From: Polyangiaceae bacterium
GTDB lineage: Bacteria; Myxococcota_A; Polyangia; Polyangiales; Polyangiaceae
DNA: 64,000 nucleotides
Assembly (NCBI GenBank): GCA_020633235.1
Contig: JACKEA010000007.1
Coordinates: 62,001 to 126,000 of the forward strand
Direction of reading: 5' to 3'
Part shown: positions 18,401 to 26,073 of the stretch, piece by piece
How positions within the stretch are numbered: position 1 is the stretch's first letter
Layout: every line of letters begins with the position of its first letter
The notes under the pieces: generated by a model
The model's database searches: none
What the model was told of the DNA's origin: nothing
Seen by the model: only the letters and a program-made list of their open reading frames with translations
Position numbers and translations under genes: made by a program

Positions 18401-19004
18401 AGGGCTCGATCAGCGGGTCGTCGAGGAGCTCGTCCACGGCTTCGGCGGAGCTCGCCTTGTCGGCGTCCACCACCACCACGTCGGGGGCGATGGACCGGGC
18501 GATGTCGACCGCCTGTGAGGGATCCTCGGCGTGCTCGTGCTCGATGGCGATGCCCTCTTCGCGCGCCGAAAGCCCCTCGCCGAGGGACGGCGCGCCCACC
18601 ACCAACACGCACAACGGCCAGGCGTGATCCGGCGTCTCCGGCTCGGGCCCGCTCTCGCTTCCGAGCTTCGCGCCCCACACCAAGGACGGCACCAGCTCGA
18701 AAGCGCGGGCCACCTCGGCGATGTCGCCGGTGCTCACTTCGCCATGGCTGCCACTGCGGCGCAGCACGTCTTCCGCGCTCACCAGCGCCGCCTGCACCTC
18801 GTCGAACCCGAGCACCCCCGCCGCCGCGCCCAGCGCGTGCACGCGGCGCAGCAGCATGTCGCGGCGAGCTGCCGATCTCGGTTCTGCTTCCACTTCCCTG
18901 AGCCCCGCCCGCAGCACCGCGAGGCGACGCCCGAGGCTCGCCACGAAGTCCGCGCGCGGATTGCCACCCCGGTCGTGGTTCGGCGTTTCCTGGGCCACCA
19001 TCAT
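15489..19004 (-). CDS. Giant Hpt-REC-PATAN-PEGA signalling protein
   Basis: This 1171-residue multidomain protein starts with an Hpt-like helix bundle containing RRVHALGAAAGVLGF, with phosphoacceptor-type His at 56. A degenerate receiver follows (about 130-250), then a canonical receiver (VVVVDDDPS, ISDVLMPKMDG, about 365-485), then a DUF4388/PATAN domain (about 500-610). A long low-complexity part includes a Glu/Asp-rich block and several LPPTKxI repeats. A transmembrane helix (IARVVLVMGAAGALSFGAV) and a C-terminal PEGA domain (IYVDGTFVGRGPLRRVPL) end it. The topology implies cytoplasmic signalling domains and an exported PEGA, linking phosphorelay to the envelope. It is 55 bp after the dehydrogenase gene. 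Confidence 0.82.
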   Translation of the reverse strand: MMVAQETPNHDRGGNPRADFVASLGRRLAVLRAGLREVEAEPRSAARRDMLLRRVHALGAAAGVLGFDEVQAALVSAEDVLRRSGSHGEVSTGDIAEVARAFELVPSLVWGAKLGSESGPEPETPDHAWPLCVLVVGAPSLGEGLSAREEGIAIEHEHAEDPSQAVDIARSIAPDVVVVDADKASSAEAVDELLDDPLIEPFALVVVGSFEKPEAASAFVAKGAARVLPKPVSPDTLRQNVASVGRRSSDALPPREPIGDVTVDELAGRIAAEVRRGLVEAQEAQSRGLSVPFGEGVDVLAAVWGAVARVREIATMRSSGGVRFDASGPEGAIPLAPWTGGERRAGERGTSSRRDDSVSLEGRRVVVVDDDPSVVWFLAGLLRDAGVEVIEAHDGERALEKISGAWPDVVISDVLMPKMDGFSLCRELKRDIAVRDVPVILLSWKEDLLQRVRELGANADGYLRKEATGATVLARVREVLRPRARVESRLDAGGGVRGRLDGLTPRLILELACAKKQNCRVSVRDAVFLYEVEIRDGQPVQATRTASDGNFERGARVIAGLLGVSAGRFVITPNKAPSRDDFKSSLSELLAGPIRRARAAQRLLSGSALMSVEKVDIDEAAVAAYVASTPDPAHSLTQRLIAGESPRDIVLSGDASAEMLELVLADVARHGGVRGVVRDGEPLDLDARPSVIPSGQSEVDVSDAESEPPQFTFALSPEPPQTSARLPLSRQLTPHVASEAQLEVAGFKEESGTFPGVGPAAPVAETEPTRSPPAPTMRAQSPLPVKAVPRPKQESVDEAWGTEADLEEPPASEASWQPERVEIAPDEADEAVIAASDAASEAPEPEAAEEPESDDADEDSALEDSDEDDADEDSDEDDAVEDSADEDDEREEIAALPTMKRIEFPRDLPKAALPPTKDIQAPGSKAKDLLPPTKKIQADDASLPPAKDIPVGDALPPTKKIHADEERPAKKIPADEELPATKSIGFPADTRAETPEPEPIAEERAPRSAKKKKSDGGVLGIARVVLVMGAAGALSFGAVSWLRSMAGNEEKQPAAASSAALPTAAPTASGVAPSGTAASKPKAADSEAKIEDLPLPPGVPLADGKGLLEIDISGKDAIYVDGTFVGRGPLRRVPLDPGKHDVKLRQPGEERTFQVDVKKASRTRLSLEGEK

Positions 19005-19059
19005 CGCCTCGGCCGTACCACACGCCGTGGGATTGGCTTAATTTTTGGGGAAATCCCGA

Positions 19060-20133
19060 CTACAGCTCGGCGAGCAGTCGCCGCACCGCAGCCCCTGCTT
19101 CTCCGGTGCGCAGCTCGCCGCCCACGTCCGGGGTGCACTGATTCGCCTCCAGGGCGGCGGAAACGGCGGCTTCGATGCGAGTTTCTTCCTCCGGCCAGCC
19201 CAGGTGGGAGAGCAGCATTCCGACCGTGAGCAGCGCGGCGAAGGGGTTCGCGAGGTTCTTGCCGGCGATGTCCGGGGCCGAGCCGTGCACCGGCTCGAAC
19301 AGCGCCACGCGCGTCGGGTCCGCTGGATGGACGTTGGCGCTCCCCGCCATGCCCAGCCCGCCCTGGAGCCCGGCCCCCAGGTCCGTGACGATGTCGCCGA
19401 ACAGGTTGTTGGTCACGATCACGTCGAACTGGCTCGGGTCCTGGATCACGTACAGGCACAGGGCATCGATGTAGACGTGGCTGGCGGAAATTTCCGGGTA
19501 CTCCCGGCGAACCTCGTCGAAGACCCGCAGCCACAGCTCGTGGGCGTGGCGCATGGCGTTGGACTTGTCCGCCATGCACACCTTGCGGCGATCGTTCTTC
19601 TTGGCGAACTCGAAGGCCGCTCGAATGATGCGTTCCACGCCCTTGCGGGTGTTGATGTCCTCGTTGATGGCGACCTCGTCCGGGGTGCCACGCTTGAGCT
19701 GCCCACCCATGCCCGCGTAGATGCCTTCCGTGTTCTCGCGGAACACCACGAAGTTCACGTCGTTCTTGCCGCGGCCCTTCAGCGGAACCAGGCGATCGCT
19801 CAGCGCCTTCACGGGTCGGATGTTGGCGTACAGGTCGAAGCCGAAGCGCATGCCGAACAAGATGTCCCGGGCGTGCTCCATGTTCGGCACGCGCGGATCC
19901 CCCAGCGCGCCGAGGAACACGGCGGAGCACTCGCGCTGAATCGCGATGCGCATCTCCTTGGGAAACGTGGTGCCGTCGCGCAGGAAGCGATCGGCGCTCA
20001 GATCCAGGTGCCACAGCTCGATGGGCAGCCCGCGGTCGTTCGCGTACCAGTCGAGGAGCGCGGAAGCTTCCCGCGTGACCTCGGGTCCGATGCCATCACC
20101 GCCGATGATCGCGATCTTCTTCTTTGCCGCCAT
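19060..20133 (-). CDS. Isocitrate/isopropylmalate dehydrogenase family protein
   Basis: This is a 357-residue beta-decarboxylating dehydrogenase with the N-terminal GDGIGPEV motif, the metal-binding NNLFGDIVTDL and the cofactor loop GSAPDIAGKNLANP, typical of NAD-dependent members. The substrate-specificity region reads VVFRENTEGIYAG rather than the VREL typical of 3-isopropylmalate dehydrogenase, leaning toward isocitrate-, tartrate- or D-malate-type members. The substrate is therefore unresolved, and I give no gene symbol. It lies inside a minus-strand run of response-regulator genes, 48 bp after one and 55 bp before another. No other leucine-pathway gene is nearby. Confidence 0.85.
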   Translation of the reverse strand: MAAKKKIAIIGGDGIGPEVTREASALLDWYANDRGLPIELWHLDLSADRFLRDGTTFPKEMRIAIQRECSAVFLGALGDPRVPNMEHARDILFGMRFGFDLYANIRPVKALSDRLVPLKGRGKNDVNFVVFRENTEGIYAGMGGQLKRGTPDEVAINEDINTRKGVERIIRAAFEFAKKNDRRKVCMADKSNAMRHAHELWLRVFDEVRREYPEISASHVYIDALCLYVIQDPSQFDVIVTNNLFGDIVTDLGAGLQGGLGMAGSANVHPADPTRVALFEPVHGSAPDIAGKNLANPFAALLTVGMLLSHLGWPEEETRIEAAVSAALEANQCTPDVGGELRTGEAGAAVRRLLAEL

Positions 20134-20181
20134 GAGCCCGACTTTTACATCATTGAATCGTGACCGTTGGCCCCGAAGCGC

Positions 20182-21525
20182 TCATTTGCGACCGGAGACC
20201 GACTCCAACGCCATGCGGATGACTTGCGCCATCTGGGTGGGATCCGCCGGGTCCGGAGAGCCGCCCACGGCGGCGTCGTAGATTGGAACCTCGGCTGCAT
20301 CGCAGGCGTGGTCCAGCACCTTGTTGGGCGCGGAATCCAGCCGGATCAGCACCGCGGCCCCAGCGAGCGTCAGGGCCCACAGGGGGGCATAGGCCTCGAG
20401 CAGGGGCAAGCCCACCAGCTCCAGCTCGGCGCTCTCTCCGACGCGTAGCGTCGCGAGCACGTGGGGCACCGGGGCGGCGGGAACCGTCTCCGTGGGGGTA
20501 CCTGCCTCCGCCAGCCGGCGGAGCGCGTGCATCACCGGGGTGAGCTCCGGCAGCGGTGCCGCGACCACCACGCGCACACCGGGGAAGCCGGGCCGCCCGA
20601 GGCGCGCGACGATGGCGCCCAGCACCGCCGCGTGCTCCGGATCCGCGAGGGTCGCGCGCTCGGCACCGCGGGTGATGCGTCGCACCGCGCCGCGCGCCAT
20701 GAGCTTCTGCGTCGTCTCGAGCACGTCGAGATCCGGAAGCGGAACGTCGTCCAGCAGCTCGCTCAAGGTCCGCGGCGTGGCCAACGCGCTGAGCACCCGC
20801 AAGTCGGCGTCGGCGGCGTCTTCGCCGGGCTCCTCGCTGGCCATCAACGCGTCGTGCTCATTGCACACGTCCGCGCGCCGGCGCTTGACCTCGTCCACCT
20901 GACGGAGCCCCTCCATCACCAGGCTGCTCATGGGGGCTTGGATGCGACGCATGGACGTGGGGGCGGTGGTGCCGAAGGCGAAGGTGCCCTCGGTCTCGCC
21001 CAGCAGCCGCACCACGGCTTTCTCGCCTTCTAGCCTTCGGTAGGCGGCATCGGCGATCTCGCCATCGATCAGACGCACCTCCCCCACGCCGCTCGGGGTG
21101 GAGAAGGACAAGAGCCCCGTGCGGCGGTTCATGCCCAGCAGCTGGAACAGATCCACCACGCTCACCTGCCGCAGATCACCGCGAAAATCCCCGCGTTCCG
21201 CCGCCACCGAGGCGCGCTTGGGGGGCAGCGCCAAGAGCCTTCGAGCGATGGCGTCGGCGTCGCGATTGAGGGTGCGATCGCCGCTCGCCACCTGGCCTTC
21301 TTGGGCCAACACGAAGTAGGGCACACCGCCCAGGTCCGCGTCGCTCAGCTTGGCCGCCAAGGCATCGGCGACGACCAAGGCGTCGGGGGCGGAGCTGTGC
21401 ACTCGCTCGAGCGCGCCGTCGAGTCCGTCCGCCACGGTGACGACCAGACCGCGGGCGCGAAGATCCGACGCCAGCGCGCCGAGGGCGTCCAGATCCGAAT
21501 CGACCAGCACCAGCGAGCGGGACAT
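20182..21525 (-). CDS. Receiver-like and DUF4388 (PATAN) regulatory protein
   Basis: The 447-residue protein begins with a receiver-like domain (SLVLVDSDLDALGALASDLR). It lacks a convincing phosphoacceptor Asp motif (APDALVVADALAA). A DUF4388/PATAN domain follows (about 120-220; FRGDLRQVSVVDLFQLLGMN, LSFSTPSGVGEVRLIDGEI), then a helical region resembling a winged-helix repeat (about 260-320), then a Rossmann-like C-terminal domain. PATAN proteins act in bacterial signalling, often in motility control. The ATG shares its A with the upstream gene's stop (TGATG), so the pair is translationally coupled. The longer frame reaching 21933 overlaps that gene and was rejected. Confidence 0.78.
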   Translation of the reverse strand: MSRSLVLVDSDLDALGALASDLRARGLVVTVADGLDGALERVHSSAPDALVVADALAAKLSDADLGGVPYFVLAQEGQVASGDRTLNRDADAIARRLLALPPKRASVAAERGDFRGDLRQVSVVDLFQLLGMNRRTGLLSFSTPSGVGEVRLIDGEIADAAYRRLEGEKAVVRLLGETEGTFAFGTTAPTSMRRIQAPMSSLVMEGLRQVDEVKRRRADVCNEHDALMASEEPGEDAADADLRVLSALATPRTLSELLDDVPLPDLDVLETTQKLMARGAVRRITRGAERATLADPEHAAVLGAIVARLGRPGFPGVRVVVAAPLPELTPVMHALRRLAEAGTPTETVPAAPVPHVLATLRVGESAELELVGLPLLEAYAPLWALTLAGAAVLIRLDSAPNKVLDHACDAAEVPIYDAAVGGSPDPADPTQMAQVIRMALESVSGRK

Positions 21526-23270
21526 CAGGCGTTGCTCCCGTTTCGTTTGTTGGTGACCAGATCCAAGACCAGATCCGTGAGCAGCGGATCCGCGGCGTGC
21601 ACCGCCCGCACCACGCCCCGCTCGCGGCGACCGAGCAGCGCGTAGGTTCCGTGCTCCGCCACGATGGCCAGCGCTTCGATGTCGCGCCCGCCGGACAAGC
21701 TCGAGGCTTCCGTGACGGTGATCTCGACCTCGCCGCGATCCGCCCCCGGCGCCGAGCGCACTGCAGCGCCCACGCCGAGGCCGGGCCCTTGGCTGGCCAC
21801 GACGCGCGCGGCCCCGCCGCGGACGGCTTCCGACAGAGCGGCGGAGGCGAGCCCTACCAGATCCATCAAGGGCAGCTCGATGGTCCTGAGACGATCGGCG
21901 TCGACCGCCTCGCCCTTTTCCGCGACGCACCAAAATAAGGCTTCGAGGACTTCGTCGAGAGGTCGAGGCCCCGCGTTCAAGCTGTGCACCAAGGAAGTGC
22001 TCGACGCTTCCGCGCGGCGCTTGGCGGTGCGCAGCAAGGACGACAGCGCGCTGCCGTCGTGGGGATACACGGCGGTGCCGATGGACGTCTTGAGGGGCTC
22101 GCCCTCACCGCGGCGCCCACCGCGAACTCCCGCCAGCCGCGACTGCAGCCGGCGCCGCAAGGTGTGCACTCCGAGGCCGCCGGTCTCCGGCAGCAGCAGG
22201 TAGAACTCGCGGTCGTCCACACGCGCGAGGACGTCCGTCGCGCGCACCGTGGCGAGCACGCGCTCGGCGAGCTCCACGCTGAAGGCCTCCGGCGCGGCTT
22301 CGTCTTCGAGGGTGAGGGTGAGCAGCGCGAAGCGCCGGCCGTGACGCCGCGCCTTGTCGATCTCGCGGCCCGCCACGTCCACGAAGTACGCGAAGGTGTA
22401 GGCGCTCGAGCCCGGATCCTTCATGGCCCCGCGCTGCGCCTGCTCCCGGGCCGCGATCAGCGCGAGCGCGGCGGCGGATTGTCCGCTCACCAGCTCCAGC
22501 AGCTCTCCCCGGGTGCGGCCGTAACACTCGAGACCGCCGAGCACCAAGATGCCCGTGGTCTCGTTGCCGATCTCGAGCTTCTGGGTGAGCAGCCCGTGCT
22601 CCGCGGCGAAGCGATGCAGCGCCATCTCGTCGCCCATGGCCGGCGGCTCGCTCATTCCGCGGTGGGCGAGGCGCAGCAGATCCCGCGAGCGCTCCCCGGC
22701 CGGCACGTAGACCGCCACGTTGTCCGCGCCGGTGTGCTCGAGCAGCACCTCCGTGATGCGATCAGCGACCTCCCGGCGAGTCTCCGATGCGCCCAGCCGC
22801 GAGAGCGCCGAAGCCACGCTGCGCTGCATCTGGGCGCGGCTGCTCTCGCGCTCGAGACGGGCGCGAACGGCGTCGGCCCCCACGCGGCCGCGGGTGTCGC
22901 TCAGGGCCGAGAGCAGCTCGTCCCCCGAGGGCGGCATCATCACGATGCCCGCTGCCCCCAGGGACATCGCCTGAGCCCCGAGCTCCAAGCGCTCCGAAGG
23001 CACCAACACGTAGATGCGCAGTCTCGGATCGATTGCCTTGAGGTGGTGGACGAGCGCGACGCCGGCGGCTTCGCTGAGGGTGACCTCCAGGAACACCACG
23101 TCCGGGAGCTCCGCTTGTGCGTGGTCGAGGCCGTCCTCCAGCGTGCCGGAGAAGCTCACCACGTCCGCCGTCACCTGCGCCGCGCGTTGGATGGCGGCCT
23201 TGGCCTCGCCGTCCTCCAGGATGGCGAGCACCTGCAACGGGGCGACTTCGTCGTTGCGGGAATCCGTCAC
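21525..23270 (-). CDS. Receiver-GAF-degenerate GGDEF signalling protein
   Basis: This 581-residue protein starts at GTG. An N-terminal receiver-like domain (about 10-125) has LPDVVFLEVTL in place of the usual D-x-x-M/L-P Asp loop, so the acceptor position is Glu. A GAF-like region follows (about 160-280; VYVPAGERSRDLLRLAHRG), then a GGDEF-fold domain (about 295-430). There the signature loop reads VDDREFYLLLPE, so cyclic-di-GMP synthesis is unlikely. A further alpha/beta domain ends the protein. It probably acts as a binding partner or sensor. GTGA overlap with dapF upstream and TGATG overlap downstream place it in one operon. Confidence 0.78.
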   Translation of the reverse strand: MTDSRNDEVAPLQVLAILEDGEAKAAIQRAAQVTADVVSFSGTLEDGLDHAQAELPDVVFLEVTLSEAAGVALVHHLKAIDPRLRIYVLVPSERLELGAQAMSLGAAGIVMMPPSGDELLSALSDTRGRVGADAVRARLERESSRAQMQRSVASALSRLGASETRREVADRITEVLLEHTGADNVAVYVPAGERSRDLLRLAHRGMSEPPAMGDEMALHRFAAEHGLLTQKLEIGNETTGILVLGGLECYGRTRGELLELVSGQSAAALALIAAREQAQRGAMKDPGSSAYTFAYFVDVAGREIDKARRHGRRFALLTLTLEDEAAPEAFSVELAERVLATVRATDVLARVDDREFYLLLPETGGLGVHTLRRRLQSRLAGVRGGRRGEGEPLKTSIGTAVYPHDGSALSSLLRTAKRRAEASSTSLVHSLNAGPRPLDEVLEALFWCVAEKGEAVDADRLRTIELPLMDLVGLASAALSEAVRGGAARVVASQGPGLGVGAAVRSAPGADRGEVEITVTEASSLSGGRDIEALAIVAEHGTYALLGRRERGVVRAVHAADPLLTDLVLDLVTNKRNGSNA

Positions 23271-24070
23271 TCTTTGTCCACCCGGCCTCGGAACACTCGC
23301 CGCGCTGGCCCCCGCAGCACGACTTCGAGCGTCTCCGGTGCCACGGTCACACTGAGCGGCCCGCCGGGCAAGTGAACTTCAACCGGCTCCCCATACGGAA
23401 CCCGTCCGGCCCGAGCCGCCGCTACTACGGTAGCCGCGGCGCCGGTTCCGCAGGCAAGGGTGCGCCCCACACCGCGCTCCCAGACCACCAGATCGAACGC
23501 CCGCGGCCCCCGAGTTTCCGCGAACTCGATATTGCAACCTTCGGGAAATGCAGCGGAAATTTCCGGAGCGCAGGCATCCACGGCGGCGCTGTCGAGGTGG
23601 CTGTCGAACACGATGGCGTGCGGATTGCCCATCGACACCAGCGCGAGGTCGAGGCGCGTGCTGGCGTGCTCGGCGCTGTGCTCGCCCTGAGGACGTCCCC
23701 GCCCCATGCTGGTTCGCACCATGGCGGCGTCGCCGTCGCGCTCCACCTCGCAGCTGAGGGGACCCGCGTCGGTGTCCACCACGTAGCTGATGCCCACCGC
23801 ATCATCCTGCAGAGCCAGGTGCAGCGCGACGCAGCGCAAGCCATTGCCGCACATCTCCGGCCGCGAGCCATCGGCGTTGATCACCACCATGCTCGCGCGG
23901 CCCTCTGCGGAGCGCGGCGGCGTGACCAACAGCACGCCGTCGGCGCCGATGCCGAAGTGACGGTCGCAGAGCTTCCGCGCTTGCTCCGGCGTCACCGCAG
24001 CGTCGTCCTTGGCGTCCACGACGATGAAGTCGTTGCCGAGCCCCTCGTACTTGTCGAACTCCAGCATCAT
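23267..24070 (-). CDS. dapF: Diaminopimelate epimerase
   Basis: The 267-residue enzyme converts LL- to meso-diaminopimelate for lysine and peptidoglycan synthesis. Both catalytic cysteines are present in their motifs: NADGSRPEMCGNGLRC for the first and RTLACGTGAAATV for the second. YEGLGNDFIVVDA opens the protein and SMGNPHAIVF is conserved. The start is the first of two ATGs (ATGATG), which overlaps the stop of the upstream yggU-like gene by 4 bp. The dapF stop in turn overlaps the next signalling gene's GTG. A cell-wall precursor gene is thus coupled to a run of regulatory genes. Confidence 0.95.
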   Translation of the reverse strand: MMLEFDKYEGLGNDFIVVDAKDDAAVTPEQARKLCDRHFGIGADGVLLVTPPRSAEGRASMVVINADGSRPEMCGNGLRCVALHLALQDDAVGISYVVDTDAGPLSCEVERDGDAAMVRTSMGRGRPQGEHSAEHASTRLDLALVSMGNPHAIVFDSHLDSAAVDACAPEISAAFPEGCNIEFAETRGPRAFDLVVWERGVGRTLACGTGAAATVVAAARAGRVPYGEPVEVHLPGGPLSVTVAPETLEVVLRGPARRVFRGRVDKE

Positions 24071-24360
24071 TTCACCAGGGCGCGTCGCAGGGTCGCGTCG
24101 TCTATGCCCGCGATCGCGATCGTCTTTTGCCGTGAAGCGGCGCCGGACGCCAGCGCGATGGACGACCGTGGCACGCCCAAGAGCTTCGCCAAGAAGCGCA
24201 CTAGCTCGCCGTTGGCCTCGCCGTCCACCGGAGGCGCGCCGATGGCCACCTCCAGCGCGCCTTGCCGCACGCCGGTGATGCGCGTCCGGCTGGCGCGAGG
24301 CTTCACCCACACCCGAAGGCGCACCCCTTCCCCGGTTGCTTCCACGGCCAGCTCGTCCAC
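24067..24360 (-). CDS. DUF167/YggU family protein
   Basis: This 97-residue protein has the DUF167 (YggU) hallmarks: LRVWVKPRASRTRITGVRQGAL near the N-terminus and IGAPPVDGEANGELVRFLA with LGVPRSSIALASGAASRQKT. The family is small, conserved and of unknown molecular function. The start is GTG. It is the first gene of the minus-strand block, and its stop overlaps the dapF ATG (ATGA). Upstream, 46 bp separate it from the divergent aroKB gene, so that gap should hold both promoters. Confidence 0.9.
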   Translation of the reverse strand: MDELAVEATGEGVRLRVWVKPRASRTRITGVRQGALEVAIGAPPVDGEANGELVRFLAKLLGVPRSSIALASGAASRQKTIAIAGIDDATLRRALVK

Positions 24361-24406
24361 GGCCGCAGGATATTAGCGCAGCCGGCGTCCTGAGGTACTT
24401 TCGGGC

Positions 24407-25966
24407 ATGCATCGCCCTCTACTGCTCGGCGGCTTCATGCGCGTGGGCAAGTCGACCGTCGGCCCCCGGGTCGCCGAGCGAGCCGGCGTGCCGTTCGTGG
24501 ATCTCGACGCAGGCATCGTCGAAGCGGCCGGGCGCAGCATTCGCGAGATCTTCGAGGCCGACGGCGAAGGGGCGTTTCGCGCCCTGGAGCGCGATCGCCT
24601 CGAGGCCGAGCTCTCGGATCCGACGCCGCGCGTGATCGCGCTCGGGGGCGGCGCCCTGCTGACCCGGGAGCTCCGGCTGCGGGCGCTGGAGCGCGCCGTG
24701 GTGATCACCTTGGAAGCTCCGCTCGCGGTGCTCCGGGCGCGCGCGCCGGGCGACGCCACGCGGCCGCTCTTCGACGAGCGCGCAGCACAGCTCCTCGAGC
24801 AGCGCGCCGTGGTCTACGCCGAGGCCCACGCTCGCGTGGACGCGACCCGGAGCGTGGCGCAGGTCGCGGACGACGTGCTCGACGTCTGGCAGCGCGATCC
24901 CGTGTGTGTCGCCGCGGGCCTCTCGAGCTACGCCGTGGATGTCGATGTCGACATTGCCGTCGATCGTGCCGCGGCGGCGATGCAGACCTCGACGGGCGTG
25001 CTGGTCGTGAGTGACGTGAACGTCGCTCCGCTGCACGCCGCGCCGATCTTGGCGGCGCTCACCGCCGCGGGCCATTCCTTGCAGAGTGTGGTGCTCCCCG
25101 CCGGCGAGGAGCACAAGACCATCGCCGGAGCCGAGCGAGTGTGGCGCGCGGCGCACGACATGGGGTTGGATCGCAAGGGGCGCATGCTCGCCCTCGGTGG
25201 TGGCGTGGTCTCCGACATCGCTGGCTTCGCGGCCTCCACCTGGTTGCGCGGTGTCTCGTGGGCAGGGCTCCCCTCCACGCTGCTCGCGATGGTAGACGCT
25301 TCCGTTGGCGGCAAGACCGCCGTCGATTTCGGCATCGCCAAGAACGCCGTCGGCGCGTTCTGGCAACCCACCGGCGTCGCCTGCGACGTCGCCCTGCTGC
25401 AGACGGAGCCGGAGCGCGGCTATCGCAGCGCACTCTCGGAGGTGGTGAAGACCGCGCTCATCGGAGACCCCGCGCTGCTCACGCTGCTCGAGACACGCCG
25501 CGACGCCATCCTCGCTCGCGATCCCGCCACCCTCGTCGAGCTCGTCCGTCGCTGCGTGGTGGTGAAGGCCGGCGTGGTGAGCCGCGACGAACGCGAGGCC
25601 GGGCTGCGCGCCACGCTCAATCTCGGCCACACCTTCGGCCACGCCCTCGAGGCCTACACCGGCTATCGCCGGTACACCCACGGTGAAGCCATCAGCCTCG
25701 GCCTGATGGTCGCCCTCGGCATGGGCGAACGTCTGGGCGCGACCCCTGCATCGCTGTCCCTGCGCATCCGTGAGGTGCTCGCCGCTTTCGGTTTGCCGGT
25801 AGACCGCGGAACCGCTCCTCTCGTCGATGCCGCGGACCTCGCAGTGCACGACAAGAAGCGCGCGGGCACGACCCTGCGCCTCGTCCTTGCCCACGATGTG
25901 GGAGACGTGCGCACCCGTGACGTCCCGGTCGCGGACGTGATCGATCTCGCGCGCTCGCTTTTATAA
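24407..25966 (+). CDS. aroKB: Fused shikimate kinase / 3-dehydroquinate synthase
   Basis: The 519-residue protein joins two shikimate-pathway enzymes. Residues 1 to ~165 are shikimate kinase: Walker A GGFMRVGKST, the DLDAGI substrate region and the GGGALL loop. From ~175 to the end is 3-dehydroquinate synthase: GGGVVSDIAGFAAS and PSTLLAMVDASVGGKT for NAD and substrate. The zinc ligands fall in LSEVVKTALIGD (Glu), NLGHTFGHALE (His) and RYTHGEAISLG (His). Both halves look catalytically complete. The enzymes catalyse steps 5 and 2 of chorismate synthesis. tyrA and a DAHP-synthase-like gene sit near 42-43 kb, but not in this operon. Confidence 0.93.
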   Translation: MHRPLLLGGFMRVGKSTVGPRVAERAGVPFVDLDAGIVEAAGRSIREIFEADGEGAFRALERDRLEAELSDPTPRVIALGGGALLTRELRLRALERAVVITLEAPLAVLRARAPGDATRPLFDERAAQLLEQRAVVYAEAHARVDATRSVAQVADDVLDVWQRDPVCVAAGLSSYAVDVDVDIAVDRAAAAMQTSTGVLVVSDVNVAPLHAAPILAALTAAGHSLQSVVLPAGEEHKTIAGAERVWRAAHDMGLDRKGRMLALGGGVVSDIAGFAASTWLRGVSWAGLPSTLLAMVDASVGGKTAVDFGIAKNAVGAFWQPTGVACDVALLQTEPERGYRSALSEVVKTALIGDPALLTLLETRRDAILARDPATLVELVRRCVVVKAGVVSRDEREAGLRATLNLGHTFGHALEAYTGYRRYTHGEAISLGLMVALGMGERLGATPASLSLRIREVLAAFGLPVDRGTAPLVDAADLAVHDKKRAGTTLRLVLAHDVGDVRTRDVPVADVIDLARSLL

Positions 25967-25989
25967 GTGCGCACACACACTCCGTATTG

Positions 25990-26017
25990 TTGGCGCGGCG
26001 ACGAACGCCTCGATACA
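25990..26017 (+). promoter_or_regulatory. Possible sigma-70-type promoter
   Basis: TTGGCG at 25990-25995 and GATACA at 26012-26017 are separated by 16 bp. They lie about 57 bp upstream of the lipoprotein ATG at 26074, which has a GAGG element just ahead of it. The match is modest and was found by eye. The stretch also loosely resembles the dispersed TGTTGG intergenic repeat, so the call is tentative. Confidence 0.3.
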
Positions 26018-26073
26018 CTTTGTCTTGGAGTCGGCGGTCCCTCTCCGCCAACCAGAGCTCCCGAGGTTCTCTC

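Noticed and set aside
19060..20133. Calling the dehydrogenase LeuB
   Set aside because: The specificity region reads FRENTEG, not the VREL type, and no leucine genes are nearby. The general family call is safer.
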